Below, piece by piece: positions 30,156 to 41,095 of a stretch of 64,000 nt of DNA. Both the position numbers and the translations under genes were made by a program. The first letter of the stretch is position 1, and each line of letters opens with the position of its first letter. Source of the stretch: Alteriqipengyuania flavescens (GTDB lineage Bacteria; Pseudomonadota; Alphaproteobacteria; Sphingomonadales; Sphingomonadaceae); contig NZ_CP129107.1 in NCBI RefSeq assembly GCF_030406725.1, positions 1-64,000 of the forward strand, given 5' to 3'. A model generated the notes under the pieces. That model was not told the DNA's origin. It saw only the letters and a program-made list of their open reading frames with translations, and searched no databases.

Positions 30156-30188
30156 CGCAGGCGGCTTTGAAAGCCCGCGCGCCGATGG

Positions 30189-30851
30189 TCAATCCCAGCC
30201 GAGGAAGCGGATGTGCTCGTCCAGCGGCACGCGTTCGCGCTCGAAATTGTTCACCGGCGCATCGGGGTCGCGATAACCGATTGCCATGCCGCAGAAGAAC
30301 ATGGTGCGTTCGTGGTCGAGGCCGAGGTGGTCGCGGATGACGTTCGCGTAGTAGGCCATGAATTCCTGGAAGCAGGAATCGAGCCCTTCTTCCCGCAGCA
30401 GCAGCGCCACGGTCTGCAGCCACATGCCCGTATCCGACCATTGCGGCGCTTTCATCAGGCGCGGGAAATGGACGAACATCACGGCCGGCGCATCGAAGCT
30501 GGTAGCGTTGCGGGCCATCGCGTTCATGCGCGCCGCCTTGTCTTCCCGCTCGATGCCCAGCGCATCGAACATGCCGCGCGAAATGCCGTATAGGCGCTCC
30601 TTGTACTTCTCTTCCGCCTTAGGGGCGTCCCAGTCGTATTCGAGCTCCTGCGGAGGCGTGGTCCGCATCTTCGCCTGCAAGTCCCTCAGCGGCTGGCCGG
30701 TGAGGATCGAGGCCTCCCACGGCTGGTAATTGCACCCCGATGCCGCCCAACGCGCCTTGTCCATGACGCGCCGCAGCGTCTCGAGCTCGACCGGTTTATC
30801 GAGGAATTCGCGGATGGAGCGGCGGGAGGTGACGGCTTCGGTGACGTTCAT
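30189..30851 (-). CDS. Nitroreductase family protein
   Basis: This 220-residue protein opens with the FMN-binding motif SRRSIREFLDKPVE and has KARWAASGCNYQPWEASIL near residue 35, the TGMWLQTVALLLREEGLDSC helix near residue 141 to 160 and MFFCGMAIGYRDP with the terminal phosphate-binding part. Such dimeric flavoproteins reduce nitro groups, quinones or related acceptors with NAD(P)H. The gene lies 33 bases from cysS and three bases after cobT on the same strand and may be co-transcribed with them. Substrate unknown. Confidence 0.9.
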   Translation of the reverse strand: MNVTEAVTSRRSIREFLDKPVELETLRRVMDKARWAASGCNYQPWEASILTGQPLRDLQAKMRTTPPQELEYDWDAPKAEEKYKERLYGISRGMFDALGIEREDKAARMNAMARNATSFDAPAVMFVHFPRLMKAPQWSDTGMWLQTVALLLREEGLDSCFQEFMAYYANVIRDHLGLDHERTMFFCGMAIGYRDPDAPVNNFERERVPLDEHIRFLGWD

Positions 30852-30853
30852 GG

Positions 30854-32677
30854 CTACCCCTCAACCTCGAACAAATCCGCCAGCTGTTCGATGATCGTGC
30901 CGCCCAGCTGTTCGGCATCCATGATGGTGACCGCGCGGCGATAGTAGCGGGTGACGTCGTGGCCGATGCCGATGGCGACCAGCTGCACCGGCGACTGGCG
31001 TTCGATCCACTCGATCACCTTGCGCAGGTGCGCTTCGAGGTATCCGGCGTGGTTCACGCTGAGCGTGCTGTCGTCGACTGGCGCGCCGTCGGAGATCACC
31101 ATCATGATGCGGCGGTCTTCGGGGCGGGCGAGCAGGCGGTTGTGCGCCCAGATCAGCGCCTCGCCGTCGATGTTTTCCTTGAGCAGCCCTTCGCGCATCA
31201 TCAGGCCGAGATTGCGGCGCGCATGGCGCCACGGTTCGTCGGCCTTCTTGTAGACGATGTGGCGCAGGTCGTTCAGGCGCCCGGGCTTCTGCGGCTTTCC
31301 GTCGGCGAGCCATTTCTCGCGGCTCTGGCCGCCTTTCCACGCCTTGGTGGTGAAGCCGAGGATTTCCGTCTTCACTCCGCAGCGCTCCAGCGTGCGGGCG
31401 AGGATGTCCGCGCTGATCGCCGCGATGCTGATCGGGCGGCCGCGCATGGAGCCGGAATTGTCGATCAGCAGGGTGACGACCGTGTCCTTGAACTCGACGT
31501 CCCGTTCGATCTTGTAGCTGAGCGAGTGGCCGGGGCTGACGACCACGCGGGCAAGGCGTGCGGCATCCAGCAGGCCTTCCTCCTGGTCGAAATCCCAGCT
31601 GCGGTTCTGCTGCGCCATCAGGCGGCGCTGGAGCCGGTTGGCGAGGCGGGTGACGACGCTCTGCAAGCCCGCCAGCTGGCTGTCGAGATAGGCGCGCAGC
31701 CGGGTCAGTTCCTCGCTGTCGCAGAGTTCTTCCGCCTCGACGATCTCGTCGAAAGCCTCGGTGAAGACATTGTAATCGAGCGCCAGCAACTCGTCCGCGG
31801 GGTGGCGGTTGGGGCGCACGGGCATCATGCCCTCCTCGCCCTCGTCCTGCGGCTCGCCCTCGGGGCTTTCGGCGTTCTCGTCGAACTCGGGCTCGCCCTC
31901 CCCGTCGGCGTCGCCTTCCGCCATTTCGCCGGCGACTTCGCTCGACCGGTCCTGATCGGGATCGTCGGTCTGGTCGTCGCCCTGGTCCTCGTCGGGCTCG
32001 GCACCGTCCTGGTCCTCGCCATCCTCGTCGGTCGCGTCCTGCGCCTCGTCGGGGCGGGTGAGGTCGAGGTGGCGCAACAGGTCGAGGCTGAGCGACTGGA
32101 AGGCGGACTGGTCGTCCAGCGTCAGCGCCAGCCGCTCGAAATCGTCGCCGCTGCGGCTTTCGATGAATTCGCGCACGCTTTCGACCTCGGCACGCACGCG
32201 CCCGGGCACCGGCGCGCCGGTCAGCTTCTCGCGCAGCAGGAGGTGGAGCGCGGCGGGCAGCGGCACGTCCTCACCCTCGCCAAGCTTGGACAGCGGGCCG
32301 GTCGCGACTTCGCTTTCCAGCGCGGCGGTCAGGTTGTCGCGCGTGCCCGCCATGGCCCGCGCGCCCAGCGCCTCGTACCGCGCACGCTCGACCGCGTCAT
32401 AGGCCGTGCGGGCCAGCGGCTCGGCCGGGGCGCCCTTCTCGTGCAGCGCCTCGTTATGGTGGCGCAGGCGCAGGGCGAAGCGATCGGACACGCCGCGCGC
32501 TTCGGCGGCTTGCCCTGCCGGCAGGTTTCGCGCGGGCATCGGCACGCGGAAATTGTTGCCGGACTGGACCGGGCTTTCAGCGGTCCACGCGACCTCCACC
32601 TCTTCCTCGCGCGCAATCGCCCGCGAGGCGCCGGTCAGGGCGCGTTTGAACCGGTCGAGAGGCGTTTCGTCGGACAA
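30854..32677 (-). CDS. cobT: Cobaltochelatase subunit CobT
   Basis: This 607-residue protein matches CobT, the large AAA-associated subunit of the aerobic cobaltochelatase that inserts cobalt into hydrogenobyrinic acid a,c-diamide. It has an N-terminal domain, a very acidic Asp/Glu-rich linker (about residues 210 to 290), and a C-terminal von Willebrand A domain with the MIDAS motif DNSGSMRG and the later ISDGAPVDD. The start codon is TTG at 32677 with a weak ribosome binding site. The window has no cobS beside it. Some relatives work instead as a CobT-like repair factor, so the cobalamin role is by homology. It fits the B12-dependent methionine synthase nearby. Confidence 0.9.
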   Translation of the reverse strand: MSDETPLDRFKRALTGASRAIAREEEVEVAWTAESPVQSGNNFRVPMPARNLPAGQAAEARGVSDRFALRLRHHNEALHEKGAPAEPLARTAYDAVERARYEALGARAMAGTRDNLTAALESEVATGPLSKLGEGEDVPLPAALHLLLREKLTGAPVPGRVRAEVESVREFIESRSGDDFERLALTLDDQSAFQSLSLDLLRHLDLTRPDEAQDATDEDGEDQDGAEPDEDQGDDQTDDPDQDRSSEVAGEMAEGDADGEGEPEFDENAESPEGEPQDEGEEGMMPVRPNRHPADELLALDYNVFTEAFDEIVEAEELCDSEELTRLRAYLDSQLAGLQSVVTRLANRLQRRLMAQQNRSWDFDQEEGLLDAARLARVVVSPGHSLSYKIERDVEFKDTVVTLLIDNSGSMRGRPISIAAISADILARTLERCGVKTEILGFTTKAWKGGQSREKWLADGKPQKPGRLNDLRHIVYKKADEPWRHARRNLGLMMREGLLKENIDGEALIWAHNRLLARPEDRRIMMVISDGAPVDDSTLSVNHAGYLEAHLRKVIEWIERQSPVQLVAIGIGHDVTRYYRRAVTIMDAEQLGGTIIEQLADLFEVEG

Positions 32678-32689
32678 AGCTTCAAATGA

Positions 32690-33343
32690 TCAGAGGATCG
32701 ACTGGCCGGTGGCTTCCCAGTCCTTCAGGAAGCCTTCGATGCCCTTGTCCGTCAGGACGTGGTTGGCGAGGCCCATGATGACCTTCGGCGGCGCGGTGGC
32801 GACATCCGCGCCGATCTTCGCGCTTTCCAGGATGTGAGTCGCGTGGCGCACGCTGGCGACGAGGATTTCGGTCGAGAAAGCGTAATTGTCGTAAATGCGG
32901 CGGATGTCTGCGATCAGGTCCATGCCGTCGAAGCCGTTATCGTCGTGCCGGCCCACGAAGGGGGAGACGAAGGTCGCGCCGGCCTTGGCCGCCAGCAGCG
33001 CCTGGTTGGCGGAAAAGCACAGGGTGACGTTCACCATCGTACCGTCGCCGGTCAGCGCCTTGCAGGTCTTCAGCCCGTCGATCGTCAGCGGCACCTTGAT
33101 GCAGACATTGTCCGCGATTGCGCGCAGCTTTTCCGCTTCCTTCATCATCGTCGGGTGGTCCAGCGCGACCACTTCGGCGCTGACCGGCCCGTCGGTCAGG
33201 CCGCAGATTTCCTTCGTCACTTCCATGAAATCCCGGCCCGATTTCGCAATCAGGCTGGGATTCGTGGTGACCCCGTCCAGCAGGCCGGTGGCGGCCAGTT
33301 CCTTGATGGCGTCGATCTCGGCAGTGTCGGCGAAGAATTTCAT
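32690..33343 (-). CDS. fsa: Transaldolase/fructose-6-phosphate aldolase-type enzyme
   Basis: This 217-residue protein is of the short transaldolase/FSA type: [10 protein letters not shown] start, GVTTNPSL near residue 24, the Schiff-base lysine Lys83 in NVCIKVPLT, then [26 protein letters not shown] cut here as [14 protein letters not shown] and [14 protein letters not shown] cleaves or forms fructose 6-phosphate from dihydroxyacetone and glyceraldehyde 3-phosphate, while close relatives act as transaldolases; sequence by eye cannot tell them apart. It ends 12 bases before cobT on the same strand. Confidence 0.9.
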   Translation of the reverse strand: MKFFADTAEIDAIKELAATGLLDGVTTNPSLIAKSGRDFMEVTKEICGLTDGPVSAEVVALDHPTMMKEAEKLRAIADNVCIKVPLTIDGLKTCKALTGDGTMVNVTLCFSANQALLAAKAGATFVSPFVGRHDDNGFDGMDLIADIRRIYDNYAFSTEILVASVRHATHILESAKIGADVATAPPKVIMGLANHVLTDKGIEGFLKDWEATGQSIL

Positions 33344-33440
33344 GTGCGGGCCAGCCTTTCTGCGTGTGGGGCGAATCTCGCCAAGCCAGTTAGCGAAGGC
33401 TGGCCCCTGCGGCTAGGGTCAGCACCTAGGGCGCGGGCGT

Positions 33441-34142
33441 TCAGTACCCCCCGCTGGCGCCGAGCACGGCGATGATGGCGGGATCGTTGCTGAGGCGCGG
33501 GTTGTCACGGATCAGCCCTTCCTCGATGCCCATCTGATTCCAGATCGCATCGTCCGCCTCGCGCGCGAAATTGCCCACCGTGCGTTCGATATCAACACCC
33601 GAGAGCGCGGAGAGAAGCTGGCCGACCACGGGTTCGCGGCTGATGCGCATGGCGTCGCCGATTTCCGGCACCATGACTTCGATCAGGGACTGGCCCATGT
33701 TGTTGCGCAGGAAGCCGGTGGCGGCGGTGCGCCCGCCGGTGACCAGAGCGATGGCGTTGCCGATGCCGATGGTGCGCACCGTATCGTAAACGACCGGCGC
33801 GGCGCGCTCCGCACCCTCGACCGCGATCATCGCGAATTCGCGCTCAAGCCGATCCTTCACGATGCCGCTGGTCAGGATCGACTGCAGCACGCCGCCGCGG
33901 TTGCCGAGCACGTTTGCAAGGCCGAGCTTGGCGATCTGCCCGTCGTACCAGCCGCCCGGCTCCGTCAGCGCGGCGAAGGTCCGCTCCGCGCTCAACAGCA
34001 GCAGGTTGCGGATGGCATCGATCGGGCCCCAGCCGAAGCCGCCCAGGGTGGAGCAGCCGGCAAGGCCCACGCTGGCGGTGCCGGCGGCAATGCCGCGCAG
34101 CATGGTGCGGCGGTCGAGAATGGTGGCGGTGGCCTGCGTCAT
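33441..34142 (-). CDS. DUF4197 lipoprotein
   Basis: This 233-residue protein starts with an RR-containing signal (DRRTMLRGIAAGTASVGLAGC) ending in a lipobox LAGC, so it should be a Tat- or Sec-exported lipoprotein. The mature part matches DUF4197 in elements AIRNLLLLSAERTFAAL, GWYDGQIAKLGLA and GNAIALVTGG, with a helical repeat structure. Function of the family is unknown. It is divergent from priA across about 80 bases. Confidence 0.85.
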   Translation of the reverse strand: MTQATATILDRRTMLRGIAAGTASVGLAGCSTLGGFGWGPIDAIRNLLLLSAERTFAALTEPGGWYDGQIAKLGLANVLGNRGGVLQSILTSGIVKDRLEREFAMIAVEGAERAAPVVYDTVRTIGIGNAIALVTGGRTAATGFLRNNMGQSLIEVMVPEIGDAMRISREPVVGQLLSALSGVDIERTVGNFAREADDAIWNQMGIEEGLIRDNPRLSNDPAIIAVLGASGGY

Positions 34143-34223
34143 AATCTTCGAACTCCCAATATCCCGGATTTCCGGGGATGGCCCTTGCGGGGATGGCTTT
34201 GCGGGCACCATATGGAGCCTTCC

Positions 34224-36389
34224 ATGAACCGCGTCCGACTCCTCGTTTTCAACGCCGCGCTGGGCGCGCTGGACTATCGCGTGCCCGACGGGATGGCGGT
34301 GGAGCCTGGCAGCGTGGTCATCGCGCCGCTCGGGCCCCGGCAGATCACCGGAATCGTCTGGGAAAACGAACATTTACCGGCAGCCGAAGTTCCTGACGCC
34401 AAGCTGCGCCCCTTGCTCGCCGCCCTGCCCGTCCCGCCCATCCGGGCGGAGCTGCGCCGTTTGATCGAATGGACGGCGGACTATTACTGCGCCTCGATGA
34501 GCGCGGTGGCCCGGATGGCGCTGTCCAGCGGGCAGGCGCTGAAAGGCGCGAAGACCGCCACCGAATACCGCCTGACGGAGCAGGAGCCCGACCGGATGAC
34601 GCCCAAGCGCGCGCAGGCGATGGACGCGCTGCAGGGCGAGCAAGGCTCGATCCGCGAGCTGGCCGAGCTTTCCGGCACGTCGGAAGGCGTGCTGCGCGGT
34701 CTGGCGAACGGCGGCGTGCTGGAAGCGGTCGAAGTCGACCTCGACCGGCCCTACGCCCGCGCCGATGCCGGCCATGCATTGGTGGAACTGAACCCCGACC
34801 AGGAAGAGGTCGCCGCGCAGCTCGTCGAGGCCGTGGAGGCCGGCAAATTCGCGCCGTTCCTGCTCGACGGCGTGACCGGCTCCGGCAAGACGGAGACCTA
34901 TTTCGAACCGATGGCGCAGGCGCTGCGGATGGACCGCCAGGTGCTGGTGCTGCTGCCCGAAATCGCGCTGACCGAGGCCTTCCTGAAGCGGTTCGAGGAG
35001 CGTTTCGGCGCGCCGCCCGTGGTGTGGCATTCCTCGCTCAAATCGTCGGAGCGGCGGCGGGCCTGGCGCGCCATCGCGGCGGGCGAGGCGCAGGTCGTGG
35101 TCGGCGCGCGCTCGGCGCTGTTCCTCCCCTTCGCCCGGCTCGGCCTCGTCGTAGTGGACGAGGCGCACGAGGTCAGCTTCAAGCAGGACGACGGCGTGCG
35201 CTACAACGCCCGCGACGTGGCCGTCATGCGCGCTCGGTTCGAAGGCGTGCCCGCCATCCTCGCCAGCGCGACTCCGGCCCTGGAAAGCCTGCAGATGGCG
35301 GCCAGCGGCATTTACGAACGGCTGGAATTGCCGAGCCGCTTCGGCAGCGCCGAACTGCCCGATATCGCGACGCTGGACCTGACGAAGCACCAGCCGGCAC
35401 GGCAGCACTGGCTCGCTCCGCCGCTGGTCGAGAAGCTGCAGGAGCGGCTGGACCGGGGCGAGCAATCGCTGCTGTTCCTCAACCGCCGCGGCTATGCGCC
35501 GCTGACCTTGTGCCGCCATTGCGGATACCGCTTCCAGTGCCCCAATTGCAGCGCCTGGCTGGTGGAGCATCGCCTCAGCCAGCGGCTTGCCTGCCACCAT
35601 TGCGGGCACGAGACCGCGCCGCCAGCCGCCTGCCCCGATTGCGGGGAGCCGGACTGCCTCGTCGCGTGCGGCCCCGGGGTAGAGCGGATTGCGGACGAGG
35701 TGCGCGAAGTGCTGCCGGGGGCGCGCGTCGCAGTCGTCACGTCGGACACGCTCGGTTCGCCCGAACGCGCCGCGGCCTTCATTGCCGAGGCACAGGCACA
35801 GGCGATCGACGTGATCGTCGGCACCCAGTTGGTCACCAAGGGCTTCCACTTTCCCGAGCTGACGCTGGTCGGCGTGGTCGATGCCGACCTCGGCCTCGAA
35901 GGCGGGGACCTGCGCGCAGCGGAGCGGACCTACCAACAGATCGCGCAGGTCGCCGGCCGCGCCGGGCGCGGTGAGAAGCCGGGCGAAGTCCTGCTGCAGA
36001 CCCGCCACCCCGAAGCCGCCGTGATCCAGGCGCTGGTCGAAGGCGACCGGGACGCATTCTACGAAGCGGAAACAGAGGCGCGCCGCCATGCCGGGGCCCC
36101 GCCTTTCGGCCGCTGGGCCGCCATCATCGTGTCGAGCGAGGACGAGGCGGAGGCACGCTCCGCCGCCAAGCTGCTCGGCGGGACCAAGCCTGCCGCGGAC
36201 GGGATCGACATCTACGGCCCCGCCCCTGCCCCGCTGTCGCTGCTGCGCGGGCGCTATCGCTATCGCCTGCTGGTCAACGCGCGGCGCAATGCGGAATTGC
36301 AGAAGGTGATCCGCAGCTGGCTAGGCGGCCACGAGTTTCCGCGCGGCGTGCGCGTGGCGATCGACATCGATCCCTACAGCTTCGTCTGA
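34224..36389 (+). CDS. priA: Primosomal protein N', helicase PriA
   Basis: This 721-residue 3'-5' helicase restarts stalled replication forks. It has the 3' DNA-binding domain at the N-terminus, Walker A DGVTGSGKTET near residue 220, DEAH motif (VVVDEAHEVSFKQ), LASATPALES, the zinc-binding cysteine pairs CRHCGYRFQCPNC and CHHCGHET ... CPDCGEPDC, and the C-terminal helicase lobe with TQLVTKGFHFP and QVAGRAGRG. The ATG at 34224 follows GGAG at a good distance and is preferred to one four codons upstream. All helicase motifs are intact. Confidence 0.96.
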   Translation: MNRVRLLVFNAALGALDYRVPDGMAVEPGSVVIAPLGPRQITGIVWENEHLPAAEVPDAKLRPLLAALPVPPIRAELRRLIEWTADYYCASMSAVARMALSSGQALKGAKTATEYRLTEQEPDRMTPKRAQAMDALQGEQGSIRELAELSGTSEGVLRGLANGGVLEAVEVDLDRPYARADAGHALVELNPDQEEVAAQLVEAVEAGKFAPFLLDGVTGSGKTETYFEPMAQALRMDRQVLVLLPEIALTEAFLKRFEERFGAPPVVWHSSLKSSERRRAWRAIAAGEAQVVVGARSALFLPFARLGLVVVDEAHEVSFKQDDGVRYNARDVAVMRARFEGVPAILASATPALESLQMAASGIYERLELPSRFGSAELPDIATLDLTKHQPARQHWLAPPLVEKLQERLDRGEQSLLFLNRRGYAPLTLCRHCGYRFQCPNCSAWLVEHRLSQRLACHHCGHETAPPAACPDCGEPDCLVACGPGVERIADEVREVLPGARVAVVTSDTLGSPERAAAFIAEAQAQAIDVIVGTQLVTKGFHFPELTLVGVVDADLGLEGGDLRAAERTYQQIAQVAGRAGRGEKPGEVLLQTRHPEAAVIQALVEGDRDAFYEAETEARRHAGAPPFGRWAAIIVSSEDEAEARSAAKLLGGTKPAADGIDIYGPAPAPLSLLRGRYRYRLLVNARRNAELQKVIRSWLGGHEFPRGVRVAIDIDPYSFV

Positions 36390-36505
36390 GGCCTGCCGGC
36401 CCCTGCCAACTGCACAGCTGCAAACTTCCTGCTTTGGAATGCAAAGCAAAGCTCTTTGCCCTTACCACTTCCCCTCTCCCCCAGGATTGCTATGCCCGCC
36501 GCGAC

Positions 36506-37438
36506 ATGACCACCCAGCTCAACCCTGCCCACGAGCGCGCAGTCGCGTACGAAGAACCGCTGTTCGGCGGGCTTCCGGGCGACATGCGCGCCAGCTTCGA
36601 ATTCTTCCCGCCCAGAACAGAGAAGATGGAAGCGCAGTTGTGGGACGCGGTGCAGGAACTTAAGCCGCTCGATCCTGCGTTCGTGTCCGTCACATATGGC
36701 GCGGGCGGTTCCACGCGGGAGCGGACGCACGACACGGTGAAGCGGATCATCGCGGAAGCCGGCATTCCCGCTGCCGCGCACCTCACCTGCGTCGATGCCA
36801 GCAAGGCGGAAACGCGTGCCGTGGCGGAGCAATACTGGGAAGCGGGCGTGCGCCACATCGTCGCCCTGCGCGGCGATGCCGGCGAGCCGGGCGCCGCCTT
36901 CACGCCGCATCCGGACGGGTTCGCAAGCGCGGCTGAGCTAGTCGCGGGCCTGAAGGAAGTCGCCGATTTCGAGATTTCGGTCGCCGCCTATCCCGAGACC
37001 CATCCCGACGCCTCTTGCCCCGACAGCGACATTGACAACCTCGCCCGCAAGCTCGACGCGGGCGCGACGCGGGCGATCACGCAGTTCTTCTTCGCGCCGG
37101 AAACCTATTTCGCCTTCCGCGACAAGCTGGATGCGCGGGGCATCACCGCGCCGGTGGTACCGGGCATCCTGCCAGTGACCAACGTCGCCCAGGCGCGCAA
37201 GTTCGCCGGGCTGTGCGGTGCGCAGATCCCGGAATGGATGGACGGTTTGTTCGAAGGGCTGGACGAACGGCCCGGCGCGCGCGACCTCGTCGCCGCGACG
37301 GTCGCCGCCGAACTGGTGCGCCGCCTTTATGCCGGCGGTGTGCGGGACTTCCATTTCTACACGCTCAACCGCGCGAAGCTGAGCTACGCGATCTGCCACC
37401 TGCTCGGCATGCGCCCGAAGGATGCGGCCCATGGGTAA
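36506..37438 (+). CDS. metF: 5,10-methylenetetrahydrofolate reductase
   Basis: This 310-residue FAD enzyme makes 5-methyltetrahydrofolate for methionine synthase. Visible features are SFEFFPPRTEKME near residue 33, FVSVTYGAGGSTRERTHDTV, HLTCVDASKAE, the IVALRGDAGEPG NADH/FAD loop, RAITQFFFAPETYF and PVVPGILPVTN. The start is chosen at the ATG before TTQLNPAHERA; longer readings have no family support. The stop overlaps the next gene by eight bases, placing metF and the two metH genes in one operon. Confidence 0.94.
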   Translation: MTTQLNPAHERAVAYEEPLFGGLPGDMRASFEFFPPRTEKMEAQLWDAVQELKPLDPAFVSVTYGAGGSTRERTHDTVKRIIAEAGIPAAAHLTCVDASKAETRAVAEQYWEAGVRHIVALRGDAGEPGAAFTPHPDGFASAAELVAGLKEVADFEISVAAYPETHPDASCPDSDIDNLARKLDAGATRAITQFFFAPETYFAFRDKLDARGITAPVVPGILPVTNVAQARKFAGLCGAQIPEWMDGLFEGLDERPGARDLVAATVAAELVRRLYAGGVRDFHFYTLNRAKLSYAICHLLGMRPKDAAHG

Positions 37439-38477
37439 GCGGCAGGAACTGCTGGACGCCGCCGCGCAGGCGATCCTGATCAAGGACGGCCCATACGGCA
37501 CGGCAATCCAGAACGAGAAGCTGGGTGAAGACGGCTATCGCGGCGACTACGATCTCGGCTTCGACCAGAAGGGCAACAACGACCTCGTCAACCTGACGCG
37601 GCCCGATGTCATCGCGAAGATCTGCAACAGCTACATCGATGCAGGCGCGCAAATCCTTGCCACCAACACCTTCAACGCCAACCGCATCAGCCAGGCGGAT
37701 TACGGTGCCGAAAGCCTGGTGGCAGAAATCAACGCGGCGGCCGCGCGGATCACCCGCGAGTGCATCGACACGGCCACCGCAAGGGACGGCGTCCCCCGCT
37801 TCGTCGCCGGCGCTCTGGGTCCCACCAACAAGACCCTGTCGCTCAGCCCCGATGTCGAGGATCCGGGCTATCGCGAGGTCGATTTCGACACCATCGTAGA
37901 GGTTTACCGCGAACAGGCTGGCGCGCTGATCGACGGCGGGGCGGACTTCATCCTGATCGAGACGATCTTCGATACTCTGAACGCCAAGGCCGCCATCATG
38001 GCCGTGCGCCGGCTGGTGGAAGAGCGCGCGGCAGACATCCCGATCATGCTGTCGATGACGCTGACCGACCTGTCGGGCCGCAACCTTTCGGGCCACACGG
38101 TGGAAGCGTTCTGGAGCGCGGTCCGCCATGCGAACCCGGTGACCGTGGGCCTCAACTGCAGCTTCGGCGCGGACCAGCTGCGCCCGCATATCCAGGTTCT
38201 GTCCGACATCGCCGATACGCTGCTGATGGCCTATCCCAATGCCGGCCTGCCCAACGACCTCGGGGAATATGACGAGATACCCGAAACCACCGCGTCGCTG
38301 GTAAAGGTGTGGGCGGAAAACGGCCGGGCCAATATCCTGGGCGGCTGCTGCGGTTCCACCCCCGCACACATCGCCGCCATCGCGCAGGCCGTGAAAGGCC
38401 TGCCGCCGCGCAAGATCCCCGAAGCCGACGGCAAGATGCACCTTGCCGGGCTGGAAAACTTCACGATCGACGCCTGA
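37431..38477 (+). CDS. metH: Methionine synthase, homocysteine-binding part (split MetH)
   Basis: This 348-residue protein is the homocysteine S-methyltransferase module of MetH on its own polypeptide. It has DGPYGTAIQ near the start, [35 protein letters not shown] and the zinc-binding cysteines in VGLNCSFGA and [10 protein letters not shown] near residue 305. It transfers the methyl group from methylcobalamin to homocysteine. The gene overlaps metF and its TGA shares a base with the ATG of the second part (TGATG), so the two halves should be made in step. Confidence 0.93.
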   Translation: MGKRQELLDAAAQAILIKDGPYGTAIQNEKLGEDGYRGDYDLGFDQKGNNDLVNLTRPDVIAKICNSYIDAGAQILATNTFNANRISQADYGAESLVAEINAAAARITRECIDTATARDGVPRFVAGALGPTNKTLSLSPDVEDPGYREVDFDTIVEVYREQAGALIDGGADFILIETIFDTLNAKAAIMAVRRLVEERAADIPIMLSMTLTDLSGRNLSGHTVEAFWSAVRHANPVTVGLNCSFGADQLRPHIQVLSDIADTLLMAYPNAGLPNDLGEYDEIPETTASLVKVWAENGRANILGGCCGSTPAHIAAIAQAVKGLPPRKIPEADGKMHLAGLENFTIDA

Positions 38478-41089
38478 TGTCCGACCTCAGCACCGCCCGC
38501 TTCGTCAATATCGGCGAACGCACCAACGTGACCGGCAGCGCCCGGTTCAAGAAACTGATCATGGCCGGCGATTACGACGCCGCCGTCGAAGTCGCGCGCC
38601 AGCAGGTGGAGAACGGCGCGCAGGTGATCGACGTGAACATGGACGAAGGCCTGCTCGACGCGGAAGCGGCGATGACCACCTTCCTCAAGCTGATCGCGGC
38701 GGAACCCGATATCGCTCGCGTTCCGGTGATGATCGACTCATCGAAATTCGAAGTGATCGAAGCCGGGCTGAAATGCGTTTCCGGCAAGCCGATCGTCAAT
38801 TCGATCAGCATGAAGGAAGGCGAGGACGCTTTCCTCCAGCATGCGCGCATCTGCCGCGATTACGGGGCCGCGGTCGTGGTCATGGCCTTTGACGAGGAAG
38901 GCCAGGCCGACACGAAAGAGCGCAAGGTCGAAATCTGCACTCGCGCCTACAAGCTGCTGACCGAAAACGGCTTTCCGGCCGAGGACATCATCTTCGATCC
39001 CAATATTTTCGCCGTCGCGACGGGGATCGAGGAGCACAACCGCTACGGGCTCGACTTCATCGAGGCGGTGGCTGAGATCAAGGCAGCCTGCCCCCGCGCG
39101 AAGACCAGCGGCGGCCTGTCCAACCTGTCCTTCAGCTTCCGCGGCAACGAACCGGTGCGCCGCGCGATGCATTCGGTCTTCCTCTATCACGCCATTCCCG
39201 CCGGGCTCGACATGGCGATCGTCAACGCCGGGCAGCTCGACGTGTACGACGCGATCGACCCCAAGCTGCGCGAGGCGTGCGAGGATGTGATCCTGTGCCG
39301 CGACGACGGCGCGACGGAGCGGCTGATCGAACTGGCCGAAAGCTTCCGCGGGAAGAGCGCGGCGGACGAAAAGGCCGCCGAGGAATGGCGCAGCTACGAC
39401 GTCAAACGCCGGCTGGAGCACGCACTGGTCAAGGGTATCGACGCGCATATCGTGGAAGACACGGAAGAAGCGCGCCAGGCCGCCGGCCGCCCCATCGAGG
39501 TCATTGAAGGCCCGCTGATGGACGGCATGAACGTGGTCGGCGACCTGTTCGGCAGCGGCAAGATGTTCCTGCCCCAAGTCGTCAAGTCCGCCCGCGTGAT
39601 GAAGAAGGCGGTGGCCCACCTCATCCCTTTCATCGAAGCGGAAAAGGACCTGCTGCCCGAAGCCGAGCGCAAGGCGAAGGGCAAGATCGTGATGGCGACC
39701 GTGAAGGGCGACGTCCACGATATCGGCAAGAACATCGTCGGCGTCGTCCTGCAGTGCAACGGTTATGAGGTGATCGACCTCGGCGTGATGGTGCCGTGGT
39801 CGAAAATCCTGGAAACCGCGCGCGAGGAAAAGGCCGACATCATCGGCCTGTCCGGCCTGATCACGCCTTCGCTGGACGAGATGGTCACGGTAGCGGAAGA
39901 GATGCAGAATGCGGGGATGGACCTGCCGCTGCTGATCGGCGGCGCGACGACCAGCAAGGTCCACACGGCGCTGCGCATCGACGGCGCGTACGAAGGGCCG
40001 GTCATCCACGTGCTCGACGCCAGCCGCGCGGTCGGCGTCGCCAGCCGCCTGCTATCCGAAACGCAGCGCGACGACTTCGTGGACGAGACGGCGGGCGAAT
40101 ATGAAAAGGTTCGCGCCGCACGCGCAGGCAAGTCCCCCAGCGTCCTCCTCAGCCTGGAGGAAGCGCGGGCGAACCATTACGACCCGTTCTATTCCGACAA
40201 GCCGGCCCCGCCGCTGAAACCCGGCCTGCACGTCTTCGAAGACTGGGACCTGGCGGATTTGCGCCGGTATATCGACTGGACGCCCTTCTTCCGCACGTGG
40301 GAGCTGCACGGCAATTATCCCGCGATCCTGGAGGACGAGGTGGTCGGCGAAACCGCGCAGCAGCTATTTACCGAAGCGAACGCGATGCTCGACCGGATCG
40401 TTGCGGAAAAGTGGCTCACCGCGCGCGGCGTCGCCGGGTTCTGGCCCTGCGCGCGCGACGGGGACGACATCACCGTGCACGTGGACGAAGGCGAACATCC
40501 GGTGTTTCCCTTCCTGCGCCAGCAGGTGAAGAAATCGCGCGACCGGGCCAACATGTGCCTTGCGGATTTCATCGATCCGGCGGGCGACTGGATCGGCGGC
40601 TTTGCGGTCGGCATCCACGGGATCGACAGCCATTCCGAACGCTTCCGCGCGGACAAGGACGATTATTCCGACATCCTGCTGAAAGCGCTGGCAGACCGTT
40701 TCGCGGAAGCCTTTGCCGAGGCGCTGCACAGGCATACACGTACTGACCTGTGGGGCTATGCGCCCGCCGAGCAGTTCGACAACGTGGCGCTGATCAAGGA
40801 ACAGTATCGCGGTATCCGCCCGGCCCCGGGCTATCCCGCCTGCCCCGATCACAGCCTCAAGCCCATGCTGTTCGACCTGCTGGATGCAGAGGCAAACGCA
40901 GGGCTCTCGCTGACCGAGAATTTCGCCATGTGGCCCACGGCCGCGGTGTGCGGGTTCTATTTCGGCCATCCGGAGAGCGAGTATTTCGGCGTCGCGCGCA
41001 TCGGCCGCGACCAGCTGGAAGATTATGCGCAGCGCCGCGGCGTCGATCTCGCCACGGCGGAGCGGTGGCTCAGGCCCAACCTCGACTAG
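38477..41089 (+). CDS. metH: Methionine synthase, folate/B12/reactivation part (split MetH)
   Basis: This 870-residue protein carries the remaining MetH modules: pterin-binding barrel ([18 protein letters not shown] and [11 protein letters not shown]), the cobalamin cap and B12-binding domain with GDVHDIGKN (Asp412-x-His414-xx-Gly, the lower-ligand motif), then [11 protein letters not shown] and [11 protein letters not shown], and the AdoMet-binding reactivation domain at the end ([12 protein letters not shown]). Together with the 348-residue gene it makes a complete cobalamin-dependent synthase of normal total length. The B12 need links it to the cobT gene nearby. The initiation overlaps the first half's stop. 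Confidence 0.95.
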   Translation: MSDLSTARFVNIGERTNVTGSARFKKLIMAGDYDAAVEVARQQVENGAQVIDVNMDEGLLDAEAAMTTFLKLIAAEPDIARVPVMIDSSKFEVIEAGLKCVSGKPIVNSISMKEGEDAFLQHARICRDYGAAVVVMAFDEEGQADTKERKVEICTRAYKLLTENGFPAEDIIFDPNIFAVATGIEEHNRYGLDFIEAVAEIKAACPRAKTSGGLSNLSFSFRGNEPVRRAMHSVFLYHAIPAGLDMAIVNAGQLDVYDAIDPKLREACEDVILCRDDGATERLIELAESFRGKSAADEKAAEEWRSYDVKRRLEHALVKGIDAHIVEDTEEARQAAGRPIEVIEGPLMDGMNVVGDLFGSGKMFLPQVVKSARVMKKAVAHLIPFIEAEKDLLPEAERKAKGKIVMATVKGDVHDIGKNIVGVVLQCNGYEVIDLGVMVPWSKILETAREEKADIIGLSGLITPSLDEMVTVAEEMQNAGMDLPLLIGGATTSKVHTALRIDGAYEGPVIHVLDASRAVGVASRLLSETQRDDFVDETAGEYEKVRAARAGKSPSVLLSLEEARANHYDPFYSDKPAPPLKPGLHVFEDWDLADLRRYIDWTPFFRTWELHGNYPAILEDEVVGETAQQLFTEANAMLDRIVAEKWLTARGVAGFWPCARDGDDITVHVDEGEHPVFPFLRQQVKKSRDRANMCLADFIDPAGDWIGGFAVGIHGIDSHSERFRADKDDYSDILLKALADRFAEAFAEALHRHTRTDLWGYAPAEQFDNVALIKEQYRGIRPAPGYPACPDHSLKPMLFDLLDAEANAGLSLTENFAMWPTAAVCGFYFGHPESEYFGVARIGRDQLEDYAQRRGVDLATAERWLRPNLD

Positions 41090-41095
41090 CCTTCG

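Noticed and set aside
36390-36505. SAM- or B12-sensing riboswitch before metF
   Set aside because: The 116-base leader shows no conserved riboswitch core or pairing that I could recognise.
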